Positions 45,301-58,713 of a DNA stretch of 64,000 nucleotides are shown one piece after another. Origin of the DNA: Chamaelirium japonicum (taxonomy: Eukaryota; Streptophyta; Magnoliopsida; Liliales; Melanthiaceae); the NCBI GenBank assembly GCA_947650365.1, contig OX393550.1, positions 99,287,924-99,351,923 of the forward strand, given 5' to 3'. How positions within the stretch are numbered: position 1 is the first letter of the stretch; the number at the start of each line of letters is the position of its first letter. Under the pieces are notes generated by a model. The model worked only from the letters and a program-made list of their open reading frames with translations. It was not told the DNA's origin and made no database searches. Made by a program: the position numbers and the translations under genes.

Positions 45301-48300
45301 GTAAGAGGAAGGCTGAAGTGGATTAGACTAAGTAACAAAATCAGGACGTAGCGAGAACTAGACTTCTTACGCTGTTTTATTTTGCTTGTTATTTAGTTAA
45401 ATATATTTGGTTTATATTTTCTATTTATTTATTTTTAATTTGTTTCTTGTGTGTAGGACAAATTGGTAAGACTCTTATGATTATGATCTGATTCAAGATC
45501 CAATCCTATCCAATCTGACCTCTTTGCCGTTTACGATACAATCCTGATCCTAAAAACATTAGTGTTCATAATCTATTGTTATTATTTTGTTGGATCCTGT
45601 TCTAGCATCGGCTAATATGTGTTTAATTGCTTTACATCTGCTCCGTGTCCAGTCTTTGATCCTGTAGCTGATTTTACCATTATTTGCCTTGCATTAACTC
45701 TAGGGAGATTTCTTGTAGGTAATTCCTTTTGGTACTGTACAGAGCTTGATTGGTAAAGGAAAAGGTGAATACATCCCTTTTTCTCTGGTCTCTGATTGTG
45801 AGTTGAATTTGTCTCTTGTAGCCAATGAACGAGAAGAGACCAATTTGTAAGTTCGTTTCTATTTTCATCATGTACCATACTATTCTTCAGCAAACTGGTT
45901 TTCCTGCTACCCTTGCTGGGATAACACCGTGTGCACACACACACACACATACCACAAAAAAAGAAAGATCAAAGATACCATCTTTTTTGGGGATCAGTTA
46001 CCAATTGAATTGTTGATAGCTTACAGTGTGATGGTTCAGTTTTCCCTGATTTCAGCGGTGCAGGTCATGAAGATACTGAGGCTTCTAGTTCATCCGATGG
46101 ATCCTTATATGAGGTGAGGTCCTTAAATGCTTCAGAATATTCTTCATTGTATAGTTCTGGAGAGGAAATTGAGCATGAGGGACTTTTGGAGCTGCATGCT
46201 ACATGGTATAACGACAAATGTGTACTTCGGAATTCCGCTGGAGCGAAAATGCTATATTCCCCTCAATTTTCTTGTGATAATAATTGTGAAAAAATAGGCC
46301 CTGTCACTCCTGCTGCCCACCACCATCATGCGGATGTTGAGTTTAGTCAGACATCTCCCCTTCAATCGGAAGACACTGAATGTGTCAGAATGCCAAAGAC
46401 CTTAGATTCTGGTTTTCAGTTTGTTGAATGCTGGCCTCTAGGGGGACTTCTGAAGAATCCTTTTTATGCTGATATTAATAATAGTGGTACAAAACACCAG
46501 TTCACTCGGTGTGACCTACAGAGGAGTGATGAGACCACAGACACTTTGAAAGGGGATTCACATGTTGATGAAATGTTCGTTACAGTCAATTCTGAATTAG
46601 ACCCAATGATGAATAACATCCATAAAGATCTGTCTTCATGTTTTCACCGATCGTGGATCTATCATGACTACTATGACCTCAGTATGAACCCCATGTTGTC
46701 TAAACCTGTTTGGCTTCCTACAGTGCTTACTTCAAGAGACAGAAGCTCCATCAATAATAACGGATCCTTTTATCCATACTTTGACTTCTCATCGGTTGCA
46801 GATCCTTGCAAGGCGTGTTCACAAAATATAGTTTCTGGCCCTGGTTGTAGAATGAGTACTGATGCTTCTGCTGTAGAATCAAATGAATCTTCTAGTGATG
46901 TTCGAGGTACTATGGAACCTCAATCAGCTGCAAATTCTGTTTGTTCATCAAGAAAGGAAAATCTCCTTGCAGATAATGCTCCACAAAGCGTTTCTGGTGG
47001 TGCGAATTGGGAGGGACTATTACAATATTCTGGTGAAGATAATACACGTAGTGCTGGAAATACCTGGCTTAGTTCAGTGGAAATGTTTGAGATACCACTT
47101 GACATCATCATAGATAAATGCATCGTTCAAGAAATCTTGCTTCAGTATCCTTGCATCTGACTTTCTTATAGGTAGTTTTACCTCTAATATGTATTTTTGT
47201 TGCAAGCTAGGTCATGCACATTAATGGTGTAGCTTTGTTCTTTTGCTCATCAACTTCATCGACATTGGAAGTTTTCAAAGAACATATTGTTTCTAAAGCA
47301 TATTTTTGTAAATTTAGACAATTTAATTCAATAATGCAGGTTTGTATAGACCCAGTATACAAATTACTCAATCAACGTTTCATAATTATTTTGCTGTAGT
47401 GTGGTCCTTGCTGCTATGCCATGTTCTTTACTCTTAAATATTGGGTCAGATCACTTTACACTATTATATGTACATAATATTTTAAATAACTTTAATGTGG
47501 ATGTGTTACTGATCCGATATGCCATAATCATTGCATTGTACATATCATTGTTTGGTCTAGTCTATTTATCCCTTTTTGATCCATCAAGATCACGAGCTCC
47601 TCAAAATAATCAGTTTCTTCGGGTTATTTTTCAATTTTTTGGTGGTGTTTTGATTTTCTTAGCCATTTGAATTTCCAGAGCTTTTAAAGCACAACGAGGT
47701 CTCTCCTTTGCAGTGAAATTGATGTTTAGATGTGCTACAATGCTTTGCAAGGAAACAATGATATTTTCTCAAATTGCAACTAAGGATTCCAAAGTGTTTT
47801 TTCGACAGTTTTCTTTTTCCTCATGCATGGATTTATCTAATGAAGCAAAGCTCAGCATTTGCCGATCCAAAGAACGAATCAAAAAGCTTGAGGGTTGATG
47901 TTAAATCGGAAGCCAGTCGTAAAAAAGCAACTCCAACGATGGAATGATTCCTAATTTGATCTAAATCTCAGCAGTCTGCTTAAGCAATCATTGGAACTGC
48001 TTATATTATTAGTGCGGAAGGGTAAGTGTTTTTCATAAGGAATAATTATAACCATCGTAGAAACTGAATGGATTCTTTCATGGTTCATTCTGTGAATCAT
48101 CTCAGAAATTATCTTGTTAGCTGCTTCTTTCTATCTGATGAGTCTTCCCTCACGACCTCTCATGCTTTTTTTTGGGTGAAGCACGACATCTCATGCTGCT
48201 ACAATCAAAACCCGAATTGTTCATTATTGTACTTGTTCTTCTTTTGTATGATGATCATATATTTCCTTCTTGCAAACAAAGCTTTCACATTTCATGCCCT

Positions 48301-51300
48301 AACTACATCAGATACAAGTATGTCAGCAGCTTCACTATCAAGTTGCTTGAGGAAGGATTTGATCTGCGTGAACATTTGCTGGCGTTGCGGTGCTACCATT
48401 TCATGGAACTTGCAGACTGGGCAGATTCATTCATTTTGTCCCTCTGTAATCAAGTACTCTCCTTTAATGATCATATTGCTGTCAGCATCAAATCCTATTA
48501 AAATTCATGCTAGTCATTTGATTGAAGTTCGTGGAATTATGCTGATAAATTTTTTGAGCAAAATTTTACTGATGATTGTAATTATGCTTTATTTTCTCGT
48601 AGAAATGGTGTGTTATTGAGCCAGAGCATAATATACCAGAAATCCAAGGGCTCCTTGATTTAGCTTTGCAGAGATCTTCGTGCGAGAGTGATCAGTGTAA
48701 AGAAAGATTATTTGTCTACATGAAAGGAGATAGCCTGATGCTCCAGTCAATTTCTTCAAGTAGTACATATATCATTCTGATAAAATTTTAGTTGTGCACG
48801 AAGTTCACTGATGGAATGTTCAAGTTTTTCTATAGTTGTTTGTACATTATTAATTGTAACTTCTCACTATGAATTTCAGGTGTTAATGCCTTTGATTATA
48901 TGGCATTGGGATACAGAGTGGATTGGCCTGTCAGTATCATTATAACTCAAGATGCATTAACAATATATGCTGAGATCTTTAGTTATCTCGTTCAAGTCAG
49001 GCTTGCTGTTTTTTCATTAAGTGATGCCTGGCGTTCTCTGAAGGTATTTTCTTGTTTTGGGCCTAGTTTGTTTTGCACAAAATTCTAGGAATCTTCCTCC
49101 TAATAAACTGTTTCTGGTTATTTATTATTTTGAGGATATATTAATCATGTTTTGGCAGTATTCCAAGGATAGGATTGCTAATCGATAGATGTTTCACTTA
49201 GGATGACGGAACATGAGACCATCTAATCGTTCCTGAGTACTTGTGTTTTACATATTGGCTTCTATAAGACCATCTAATCGTTCCTGAGTACTTATGAAAA
49301 CCTAATGAAGAATCGGATCTGATAGAAGCAGATGAAGATTGCACATGACAACAAGAGATAAACATGATCATCAAAGCATTGTGTGTACCTGAATGGCTGA
49401 TCCAATCATAAGTTCAACTAATTCTCACAATATGGGCTAACATCAAAACATTATCAGTGAATGAGATGTTTGCTACCTTGTGTGACCAACCCTTGTGGTC
49501 CCCTTGACCCTTGGATACCCGCCTCCCCACAAAACTGGCTTGTGAGGGAGGCCCAATGCAGGTATTTCTATGCAACGTCACCCAGCCCCTTAACAGATGT
49601 GAGACTAAACCCCAACAATCCCTCTCTTCACCTGAGGCTTGGGGCTTGCGAGGCCCCCCCTCTCATGCTACACGCCACGAGGCTTAGGGTTGGCTCGGTA
49701 GAACCCGAGCTCTGATACCACTTGTGGTCCTCTCGACCCTTGAATCTCTCGTAGGATCTTCCACAACTCTTCCCTCTATAAGGACCTTGGCGCTTTTGTC
49801 TTCCTCTGCTCTCAGTGTTCGTGGCGCTCCCTGATGCTTCTCCAGAGTCCAGAATACTTCCTTCGAATCTCCTCGCTAAATATCAAACCTACGACGTCTT
49901 CATAGTTTAGACGCTTCATTCTTGAAGAGTTGTTAACATCAATCACAAGTCCACCCCAACTGTACGGAAGGGATGAGATAATAAAAAGGGCTCGGATCTC
50001 ATTTTCAAAAGCGATCTTCACCGACTTCAATTGGCTCGTTAGCATATTGAAACCGTTTAGATGTTCTGCCACGCTCTCCTTCTTTCATACTCAGATTGAA
50101 CAATTTCTTCATTAGAAGAACCTTGTTCGATGCAGAGGGTTTTCATACACTTATTTATGGCTTTTATCAAACATCTGTAGTCGTTTCAGAGGAGATATTG
50201 AACGGTACAGTTAGGGATAGGGACATTCGAATAGCATTGAGGGATTTTCTGTCGAGAATGACCCAATCCTCCTCGTCCATGTCCTTCGACTTGCCATCTG
50301 CTCCTTTGAGCGGCAGATACAGATCCTTCTGATAGAGGTAGTCTTCGATCTGCATCATTCAAATCCTGAAATTCGACCCATTGAATTTCTCGATCTTGAT
50401 ATTTCCTTCTACCATTGCTTCCTCTAAAACCTTGCTCTGATACCAGTTGTTGTGGCCCCCTTGACCCTTGAATACCCGCCTCCCCACAAAAACTGGCTTG
50501 TGAGGAGAGGTCCAAGGCAGATATTTCAATGCAACATCACTCAGCCCCTTAACCGATGTGGAACTAAACCCCAACAACCCTCACTAAAATTCCGAACCGG
50601 AAACAATAGTTCCACTTCCCTATTTTATTCGTCCTGATCTCTGTGAGGGTTCAGTCGAGGGTAAATATGGTTGTAAGCTAGATGGCATTAATCAAACTGC
50701 TAGTGCTTACACCATATGGACCATAATCACAAAGTTCTAATTATTGAAGATCAGATTTAAAATTTAGGAAAATTACACTTTGACCCCTGAGGTTTATGTT
50801 TATTACACTTTCTCCCTTGAGTTTCTGAAACTACACTTTGAACCCCAATCAATCATGTTTATTTGTTAAAAAAATATTTAAAACATGGTTTATAGGAGAA
50901 AGATGCATTGGACTGCACAACACTTTGGTTAAAACTGCATTTAAGGTTTGCAGGAGTTATTTTCCTTCCTATGATCTTTGAATTATAATTGGTGTAGACT
51001 GAGATTACTAGCTTGTGTTTTTTTTTACCGAAGAGCTTCTTAACTTGTCACTTGTCAGCCAAATTTTGCTACATATATTTTATTAATCTTTAAGGTAATG
51101 CAATCTGTTTAACAGGCCTTAATGCACTCAGTGAATCCCAGTCACCATATTGGTTCAACCAAAAGGAAGGACTTCAATGGTTTAATGAAGATAAGGTAAT
51201 TTCAGTAGTTTCTCTTGCTTCCATTTGCATATTATAGTTATATAACTTATATCTATTGCTCTGCCCGACAGTTTACTGTGTGTTTTATGCCAGCTAGCTC

Positions 51301-54300
51301 CTCTATTGATTTCATAATTTAGTCTTCATTATAAGTATCATGTCTTGGATTTTTCTTGTTGATCATTGAGTTCATAGATAGAATCTTCACAGCTAATGTA
51401 GTTTAAACCTCAGTTATGGGAAACTTCTTACCTTGGATGCTGCACCCACTCCATGAACCTTTCCCGCCTCCACTCTTGTTCCTTGCCGATTTAAGCTTGT
51501 AATGCTCATGCTGTTAGCTATTGGTACTATAGTTTCATTTAAACACTGATGTAAGTGAACTGATCAAATGATCTAAAGCTCCTTTTCTGTTTGTCTCACT
51601 TGGATCTATTATAAATATCTTTATTGTATAAAGAAAATTTGGCCCGATGACACTAACCAAGCAATACCCACTCCTATCCCTACTTAAGTTAAAGCCAATA
51701 CATGTGTGAAAAATGTTGAGGGCATTTTAGTTTTTTTGAGGTATTGAATTTTGATCAGAATGAGATTATACGAGTGGCCCCCACGATATCTTCTTATAAT
51801 GCCCTTCTCACCTCTTCGCATATGGGCATAGCGGGTGAATACCTCTATCTTGATAAAAGAAATCCGTTCAAATAACTTGTTAGTATTATGTGGGTGCGTG
51901 CGTGTGTGTTCATGTGTGTATGTGAGTGTGGCTGGCTCTAACAAGGGCTGCTGTATACTACTGGTGGCGCTTTGTTGTTAGGATAAGCCCTTATGCATGG
52001 GGCTACAACTCTGATCAATTGTTAAGTTCAATGAAATGAATGAATAATATAGTGCAAGACTAGCCATAGAGATAGTTGCTCCCCGATGGCACATCTTAGA
52101 TGCTCACCTCTATCCTTTCTAGGAACATAGCTTCACCACTCTTGCACCCAAATCTTCACGCACTTCGTGAAACTATAACCTAAAATCTGTATCTCCTTAT
52201 TTTTTAATTGAGTGATAGTGGTATTTTTTTCTCAGCATAAGGAAAGCATTACTACTTGTCCCATTTCTTGTCATTTTCCCTTGATGTTGCATTTACTAAA
52301 CTGCTGTAACCTTTTTGGACAATCACTTCGCTTTCAACTTGATTTTTTTAAAAAACTTATCTTAACCATTATTGTACGCAACATGCCTTACCAACTATGT
52401 GGGCTTTCATGAATTTATATTCATTATTTAAGGGCTGCATCCTCTGTCAGCAGCGAGCACACTCTTCTTAAATCCTTTATAATAGTTCATATCCCGGATT
52501 TCTTCTGGCTTCTCATCCTTATATATATTTAAAACAAGGAATTGAGTCCCTTACATCCCAAGGGCTTCCTCAGATCGTTGTTGCACATGCTCCCACCATT
52601 CATCTTTAAATCTCCATCATGCTTTCACTAATGTGCTAATTTCCCACACCTCCTCAGTTCCACCATGCATCAACATCTTGGTCGTATGCATCTTATCTGT
52701 GTGGTACATCTTTATTGCTGAAGGCACATGCCAATAAGTCAATACCCATGAAGCATCTCTTTGTTTCATTCACTCTATCTAATCCTATTAGTTAGTCATT
52801 GGCACCTCTCCTTTTGTCTTGGAGATTCAAGATAGCACGATGATTTCTCTTGGCTATTAATAGGACAACTTGGATGATGATGACAATCCTGAAAAATTGT
52901 CCTCCATTTTCAGTTCAGTGCTTGACATTGCTTTAGCAATGGTTAGAATGCACTACAGATGTTGTTGAAACATAAGTTAATTATTGCTTCTTTCTTTCTT
53001 CTTCTACGGCATCTTCTTCCCCATGCGACTTCATCCTCTTCGGTGAAGCTTTCTTATCGCAATGGAGTGAGCGACCATCGGTATCTTCTTTCCTCACACG
53101 TTTTAGATCATCTCATTGACCATCATTGGTACCCTCCCCATCCATCTTTTTCTTTCATAGTCATGTTATCTTCTGCAACATGTTATTTGTTCATAACTTG
53201 TTAGTTGACTTGCTTGATCACTGTTAGTAGCTTTGTCTTTGCTTTCTTTTATCTTGCAGCTGCTCTTTATTTGCTGAAATTATTAACTTTGCAAACCTGT
53301 TTGAAACATAATCTATTGTTATTTTTTGGATTTCTCAATTGTTAATATTTTCCATTGTTAGTTGCCGTTGAGATTCTTTGCTTTTACAAAAATAAATTTG
53401 GGTTTATTTCGAGTTTTATATCATGCATTCAAGCATTTACGTCAAGATTTCTTGGTGCCGATAGGCTATAATTGTCTTATTTAGTAAATGCAGCTCATGT
53501 GTTCCACTTGTTATTTTGTAGGCAACAAATCAATCACTTTGTGTCTACACTGCAACAATATGTGCACTCCCAATTGTCTGATGTATCATGGTCTCGGTTT
53601 CAATATTCCTTAAAGCATCAGGTACAAAATATTTTCAATATATTTTGCATGCTTGTTATATTGGTTCAATAAAATTTTATTGTCCCTTTATCCTTGCCTG
53701 TTTCTAGTCAATCATTTTAGGATCACTTGTATAGTATGATTAGCATCTTGTTTTTATATTAAATATTGGGAAGGATTTAGTTATGTTCTTCCCATAAAAT
53801 ATGAGGTAAGGTAATTCAATCGTTTGTGCCTTATTGAACTAGTTTTTGTTATACTTGGGTTCGTTGACATCTTTGTGATGGTTTTTTGCAAATTGGTTTT
53901 TTTTTTTTTCTATTTGAGGAAGTTGGAGGCATGATTGGTTTATTTTTTTATCAGAAACTTGATTATTTAAGATAAAAAGTTATTAATACTTTAGTATTCT
54001 TTTCATGGCCGTCTTCCTTCATTCAACTTGATAGTATGCTTTTCATGCCTTTTATGGCTTCATATAATGTTTTCACTTTGTAGTCAAGCTTGACATGCAG
54101 CTAATGAAATGATTGATACACATCACCCATGGGTCATTTGTTTGGAGCTAGTGGCTATCGATGATCATACTCATTCATTTTCTTGATATTTGTCTTTAAC
54201 CTGACTATCGTCTTCATGCGGTATAGAAGATCTATGCATTGAACCAGGCTATCTAATGTAGTAAAGAAGATCTATTGGTCATGGTCGTCCACCACCCCTC

Positions 54301-57300
54301 ACCCCCACCCGATGAGATCGAGTTCCCCCCCCCCTGCACACACACACTAATGAGGTTGAGCTTGTAGAGCTTGCCCTTTGAGGGGTGTCGAGCATAGTTA
54401 CTGAAACACCTTTGAGAAACTGGCTTGGAAACAAATGTTAAAATGTATACAAAAGTTTATGGTGTATTGGCTGTATGTATTGTATGTATTCATTTTACTA
54501 TGATATCCTCTATAAATCTTGGTGCTCAATGCACCATCCCTCAGCTGTCATGTCCTATAGTGCCTCAATAGAATGGTGATCAGCAAAGATATTGACACAT
54601 TTTCGAGACTGGTTGTTCATTTCTCCTTTCTACCTCCATTCCAAATCCATTTTGGGAAAAGGTTGTCTTACACTATAGTAGACCTTAATAGCCGCAAGTC
54701 GCCTATTGTTATTGCCTGGTGCTCATTTTTTTGTGTGTTATAGCCTTGAGTGTAAAGGATATGATTCTTATGACCTTACACTGTGATGATTGCATGTCAC
54801 CCGTGATCTTCTTTGAGTGTCTTTCCTACTACGGTCACCCTAGCGCCCCTACTCTTCCTCCTTCCACTGTCTATAATCTCATATTTTTGGATTTCATGTC
54901 TCCTAAGGATTATACCTGCAAGACTTCATTTTCTTCACCTCCACCACTTTCATTTGTCACACCTTTTGATCCTTCACGACCTATTATTCATGTTTATTGT
55001 CAATGACAGTCTACAAATCATCCTTCCTCATAGTTCATTCATCCCACTTGCTCTCATGATGTTGCCTTAGCTAATGATCCTACAGTTGTATGTCAATATC
55101 CATTACGTTTTCACTAATGTTTTAAAAAGTGCTAGGCGGACCTAAGGCGGTGGGGGAGTTCCAAGGCGGTAAAGCGGAAGGCGGATGCCTAGGTGGGCGC
55201 CCAGAGATTGAGGCATCCAAAATTTTATAAAGCATTTTACTTAGAATTTGCATAGCTATTATCAGTATTATGTTTACAATGTCATCCTTCTTCCAGGAGT
55301 TCACAACGGGCCAAAGGCTACCACTATCATCATTCTTTCGAGTAGTCACAATGGGTCAAGAGAGCCAATAAACACTAGTGTACTAGTTAAAAAAGAAAAA
55401 AAAAGATTAAAATGAAGGAAATGAACGAATGAGATCGAGGAAACTTAAATGACTGCTTTTGACGATAACATCGATGATCTTTCTCTTATGGACATCGAGG
55501 AAAGTGGGTTTCAACTTAGGTGATGCGGTCTACGGCCCAACATGTCTAGGCAGACGCCTAGGCTGGCAGCCGAACCACTTTTTCGAAAAGTTGTCGCCAC
55601 CCACTTGATCGTCTGACTAGTCATTGTCCTTACGTTTCACCTAGCTCTATGTCATTCTTGGAAGCCAGACTGTCAAATTAGGAGCGTTAGATTTATCGAG
55701 AGGCTACAAGATTTCCGGAGTGGCAGCATACTACTTAGAGCTCGAGGCATTTCAACACACTCATGCGCGTGATCTTGTTCCATTTCCTTCCAGAAATATC
55801 ACTATTTCATGTTGTTGGCAAACAAGATTAAGACCTAATCTGATGAATCAACTGTGTGGTACAAGGCTTAGTGTCTCACCACTTCACTAAGGTGTATGAT
55901 ATTGCTTATAAGAACACCTTTGCTCCTAACACCAACTCACCAAGATGACCATTGTTAACACTCTTATTGTTCCAGACGCACTTTGAGTTTGTTGATGATC
56001 AGTTTTTTACATGGATGTGAAGAATTCTTCACTTTCATCTTCAAGAGGAGGTTTACATGCAGCCAACACCAAACTTTTGCATACTCAACAGTCTACACAT
56101 GTACAAATTACAAAGTACACTTTATGGTCTCAACCAAACTCCATGTCTCGTTTGAGAAATTTTCTACTGTTATTATTGCAACTGATATCTTTGCTGCAAG
56201 AATGATCATGCCATGTGTTCACACTTCATTGTGTCATTGTATCTGCTTCTATTTATCCTACTGATATCTTTACTGCAAGAATGATCATGCCATGTGTTCA
56301 CACTTCATTGTGTCATTGTATCTGCTTCTATTTATCAGTGATTCGGAGATGAGTCAATTTATCGGCCAAACAACATATTTAGAAGCCTTTTCAGATGAAG
56401 GCCTTAGTCTGCCTTTAGAATTTTTTGTCTTGTGGTACATAATCGTCATGGCTATATGTCCTCTTATGCTTCTGATCATATTGCACGACCATTCGTTGAG
56501 CTTCTTCGAAAGCTGTCTTACTGATGGTGAGCCTCTCTGCGATGTCACTTGCTATTATCATCGCATTGGTAGTTTGGTTTATCTCACCATGTACCTTCTA
56601 GCTATAGGTTATGTCGTTTGTGTCGTCTGCCAATTCGTTGTTGCATCCCACATAGTTCATTACTCCATGGTTCTTCCGATTAATACACCCTCACACGTGC
56701 TCTCTTTCTGCCCTCATCGTTGCTTCTATTATGATCATACGCATACGCTCATGTTGATTGGGCCGGATATATTGTTCCTTGTTCAGAATTGTAGAGGTTG
56801 AGTATTGAGCAATGGTGGAGGCTACTTATGAGATTGTTTGGCTGCAATGCTTGCTAGGCAATATGGGTATCTCCATTCCTTCTGTTTTGTTGCATTGTGA
56901 TAGCCGCAGAGCAATTCACATCGCGAGCAGTCTAGTATTCACGAAAGGACCAAGCTTATTGAGATTAATTGCACTCTCATTGACATATACACCCACCCAG
57001 CTTATTGAGATTATAGACTTCATTAAATACTGTACATAGATGCTTCTCCTTGACAAATTCTTGGTGTATGACCCACCTTGAGTAGGGTGTGTTTTTTTAA
57101 GTAATATCTTGTACATACTTTTGTGTAAAGATACATTATCCTGTTAATTTATAGACTGGTACGGTACTTGTATATGTCTTCTAGGCTTTGGAAATGGGCC
57201 AAAACTTGTAAGCCCTGAGATATAAGAGGAAGGGGAAGATTGAAGGGCAATATTAGACGTCGACATATCGGGCTATCATGTCTTATGTACGTAAACTAAT

Positions 57301-58273
57301 GAATATCTGAACGTAATGGCCTCTCCACGTTGATCCGTGACAAGGCCACATACCTTTATATACTTTAATTAATAATTCTATCATTGTGTCAGGATATCAT
57401 GTATTGCATCTAGTGAGGAAGCTCTACTTGTATTTCTCAACAGAGTCATTGATGGGCATTAGTTAACACTGGATAATCATTTTAAATAATTCAATTCTTT
57501 TTTTCCACACTTCTAGGGGTTTGCATTTTATTTCCATTAGTAACCATCCAATGTCCTATTTAAAATTTTTATTGTAATTTTATTCAATGGATATAGTTTC
57601 ATAATGTCATGTGATTGACAACGATTATGTATAGGTTAAAGACATGCTGGATTTAGAAATGTTGCACAGGAGATATCTTGCTGAAGCATTGCATATGTGA
57701 GTAAAACAATCGCTAATCTGATTATACAAGGAGTTATTGCTCAAGGCCATGATGCTTAGCTTCATTACATTAACGTTGTTCCATCTACTAATATTTAAGT
57801 GGTAGTATGAATACTTGCAAATTTTCTTTTTTTTCATGTAGCAATTGCAGGAATTTGTGGAGTTTTATAACCTAGTCATTGATTACATATGTACATCTTG
57901 TTGCCTGATGGGTGTTTCTTGCTGAAGAAAATTTAAGTAGCTATTCACTTAAGGGAGATTGCCCTATTATCAGCTTTAATTTGAGGAGAAACACTGTTCT
58001 TTTAAGTTTCACATAACTCTAGAGTCTACAACCATGCACATAGTGTACAATTGTGTGACTTAAAGTTTTTTTTATGTGAATTATTTTACCTGTATCTTTA
58101 GATTGTAAAATAGAACTTTGGTTTGGATATGCTGTCCGCACCTCTTTTGCTTTATGTGTCCGATTAAAGTTGCTATTAAATACTATTCCGTAAAATCATT
58201 CCTCTTTTTCTACTTCCCTCAACCTCTTTTGCATGGTCATTTGTGAGTTGTAATCACATCGTTTTTATTAGAT

Positions 58274-58360
<87 letters not shown>

Positions 58361-58636
58361 GCTGTCTGCAACTCTTTTGCTTTGTGTCTGATTAAAGTAG
58401 CTATTAAATACTATTCCGTAAAATATTCTCTCTTTTTCTACTTCCTTCCATCTCTTTTGCATGGTCATTTGTGAGTTGCAATCACATCTTTTTTATTAGA
58501 TTCTTCAAATGCTCCCCCCCCCCCCCCAACACACACAGAGGAGAGAGAGGGTTTTGTGAAATCGAGTTCACCATTCAAATGGTGAACTCGAATGGAGAAG
58601 CTGCCATGTGTCCTAAGAAAGTCAACAATTGCGGCT

Positions 58637-58713
<77 letters not shown>

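Larger units (their letters stand above)
54700..57010 (+). mobile_element. Copia pol remnant (broken) in GCP6 intron 11
   Basis: A fossil in plus orientation. The clearest parts are reverse transcriptase C-terminal residues (SCLTDGEPL then RIGSLVYLT, about 56500-56600) and an RNase H tail (EATYEIVWLQCLLGNMGIS to HCDSRRAIHIAS, about 56815-56940). The region from 54700 to 56300 has scattered pol-like scraps. It is heavily broken, with many breaks and a small internal duplication; no LTR pair is visible. It is old. Confidence 0.6.

Noticed and set aside
46056-46064. Acceptor at 46062-46063 for GCP6 exon 6
   Set aside because: It gives an immediate in-frame stop after exon 5. The acceptor at 46054-46055 keeps the frame.
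47145-47160. Reading exon 6 through to the stop at 47160
   Set aside because: The next residues (YPCI then stop) would cut off the conserved C-terminal domain. The GTATCCTT donor restores it exactly.
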